Source: AM-2324 sp042091035
GTDB lineage: Bacteria > Bacteroidota > Bacteroidia > Chitinophagales > Saprospiraceae
DNA length: 6,597 nucleotides
Assembly: GCA_042091035.1 (NCBI GenBank)
Contig: JBELIG010000181.1
Location: forward strand, 1-6,597
Direction: 5' to 3'
In this document: in pieces, positions 5,621-6,597 of the stretch
How the letters are laid out: each line of letters starts with the position of its first letter
Numbering within the stretch: position 1 is the stretch's first letter
Notes under the pieces: model-generated
The model's database searches: none
What the model was told of the DNA's origin: nothing
What the model saw: the letters and a program-made list of their open reading frames with translations, nothing else
Made by a program: the position numbers and the translations under genes

Positions 5621-6597
5621 TTATTGTTGAATCTTTGCCAGGAGCTTGTCTACTTCTTTTGCAAAAATAGGCTTAGAATCATTTGTTTGAGGCAATTTTG
5701 CTGATTCATAAGCTTCTTTGAGTTTAAAATTCTTTTGCGCACAGAATGGAACACCCATTTTATTAAACCAATGCTCTGCTAGATATTCCTGTTCCCATTG
5801 GCCTGGGGTAGGTATTAGATACAAGGCTTTTGGGTTTAGGTAAAAATCCATGAGAGATGTGTAGCCTGATCTACATATTATGCGTTGAGCTCTTTGTAAT
5901 AGTGTGCCTAATTCCTTTCTGTCTACTAAGTCTAAGATTTGAAGGTTCTTGATATTGCTATTAAATGCTCTGGGTTTGTTTGACCCACGGACAAGCACAA
6001 TTCTTTGATCTATATCAGCAGCTTGTTCGATGACTTTTTTTTCTAGAATGCTTCTTTGTGGTTCAGGTCCGGACAAAACTACCAACAATGGAAGGTCTTC
6101 TTTTCCAGGGTTTAGTTTTATTGTTGTAAGAGGTCCAAGGTATTGTTTTGGGGGAGATTTTCTTGTGGAAAGGCTTATTCTGCCAGCTAGATTGTTGCTC
6201 TTGTCAAAATCTGGAATCCAGCAATAATCATGCTTATTCATGAAGTAATGGTGTCCAAAATTGGTAAATTTTCTCAACAATTGATTTGGAACAGGAACAG
6301 TAAGTTGATGGGTGATAAACACAGATGGTTTTTTCTTACTGTAACAAGTAAGTCTATTATCATTAATAATTAAATCAATCTGACAATCTTTTACAATCCG
6401 ATTTACAGCTTTATGTTCATTGAATAGAGTATTGATAAGGCGTGGACCTTTTTCAATAATATTTAAGGGCATGAACTTATACTTGTATTTAATATCATAG
6501 GGCGGCAATTTATGGAAAATCATATTTGGGTATTCCTTTTTTAAGAAATCCAAAACAATTCCATCTGAAGCAATTTGAATCGAATGCCCTTTTTCGC
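5621..6597 (-). CDS. MurG-like (GT28-type) glycosyltransferase family protein, 5' end outside window
   Basis: The reading frame stays open to the right edge of the window, so the gene is incomplete: 324 residues plus stop are visible and an N-terminal segment, probably about 30 residues, is missing. The TTG at 6553 is therefore not a real start; upstream codons encode EKGHSIQIASDG, the end of the first GT-B Rossmann segment (the KGH...ASDG pattern). Numbering from the first full codon, conserved stretches are INDNR (77-81), FITHQL (93-98), CWIPDF (125-130), LSGPEPQR (174-181), CRSGYTSLMD (241-250) and PTPGQWEQEYLAEH (262-275). The last two resemble the nucleotide-sugar-binding C-terminal domain of MurG-type enzymes. 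No transmembrane segment is seen; these enzymes usually act at the inner face of the cytoplasmic membrane. The family is common in Bacteroidetes, but its donor and acceptor are not known to me. It is too divergent to be MurG itself, and no cell-wall genes flank it here. Confidence 0.82.
   Translation of the reverse strand, partial: EKGHSIQIASDGIVLDFLKKEYPNMIFHKLPPYDIKYKYKFMPLNIIEKGPRLINTLFNEHKAVNRIVKDCQIDLIINDNRLTCYSKKKPSVFITHQLTVPVPNQLLRKFTNFGHHYFMNKHDYCWIPDFDKSNNLAGRISLSTRKSPPKQYLGPLTTIKLNPGKEDLPLLVVLSGPEPQRSILEKKVIEQAADIDQRIVLVRGSNKPRAFNSNIKNLQILDLVDRKELGTLLQRAQRIICRSGYTSLMDFYLNPKALYLIPTPGQWEQEYLAEHWFNKMGVPFCAQKNFKLKEAYESAKLPQTNDSKPIFAKEVDKLLAKIQQ

Noticed and set aside
6030..6227. 65-codon plus-strand frame antisense to the glycosyltransferase gene
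   Set aside because: It covers the antisense of conserved glycosyltransferase sequence (LSGPEPQR region) and has no recognisable feature.

Overview
The window looks like a piece of the core chromosome of a Bacteroidetes (Bacteroidota) bacterium, probably from the Cytophagales/Flavobacteriia side of the phylum. Four things suggest this: AT-rich DNA; starts without Shine-Dalgarno sequences; promoter-like octamers of the Bacteroidetes type TAnnTTTG; and proteins with the family signatures usual in that phylum (GSDAGHNGLK in Pth, an HD-like plus PycTM-type membrane protein, and a MurG-like glycosyltransferase with LSGPEPQR and PTPGQ motifs). The genus cannot be fixed from this sequence.

Layout: an AT-rich non-coding stretch (1-181) holds a perfect 11-bp inverted repeat and a promoter candidate. 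It leads into rlmB (+), a 23S rRNA 2'-O-methyltransferase. rlmB runs tail-to-tail, with a 12-bp overlap, into a minus-strand gene (914-2140) for a membrane protein of the Pycsar-effector-like (PycTM/DUF5706) family with an N-terminal HD-like domain. Upstream of that gene, on the same strand, lies the full-length disaggregase gene clpB (2226-4874), separated by a strong 12-bp hairpin terminator. A 178-bp divergent promoter region (4875-5052) separates clpB from pth (+, peptidyl-tRNA hydrolase). pth converges, with a 4-bp gap, on a minus-strand glycosyltransferase gene that is cut by the right edge of the window.

Three of the genes serve protein synthesis and protein quality: RlmB matures the ribosomal peptidyl-transferase region, Pth recycles dropped-off peptidyl-tRNA, and ClpB rescues aggregated proteins. 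They lie in separate transcription units, so this is not one operon. I see no mobile element, tRNA, rRNA or CRISPR array.

The most interesting item is the PycTM-type protein. Its N-terminal domain is recognisably of the HD fold, but the HD dyad and an upstream histidine are replaced by Leu-Val and Phe, so it looks like a pseudo-enzyme joined to a membrane module known from anti-phage effectors. No pyrimidine cyclase gene lies in the window. I do not see clear evidence of a new multi-gene system here.
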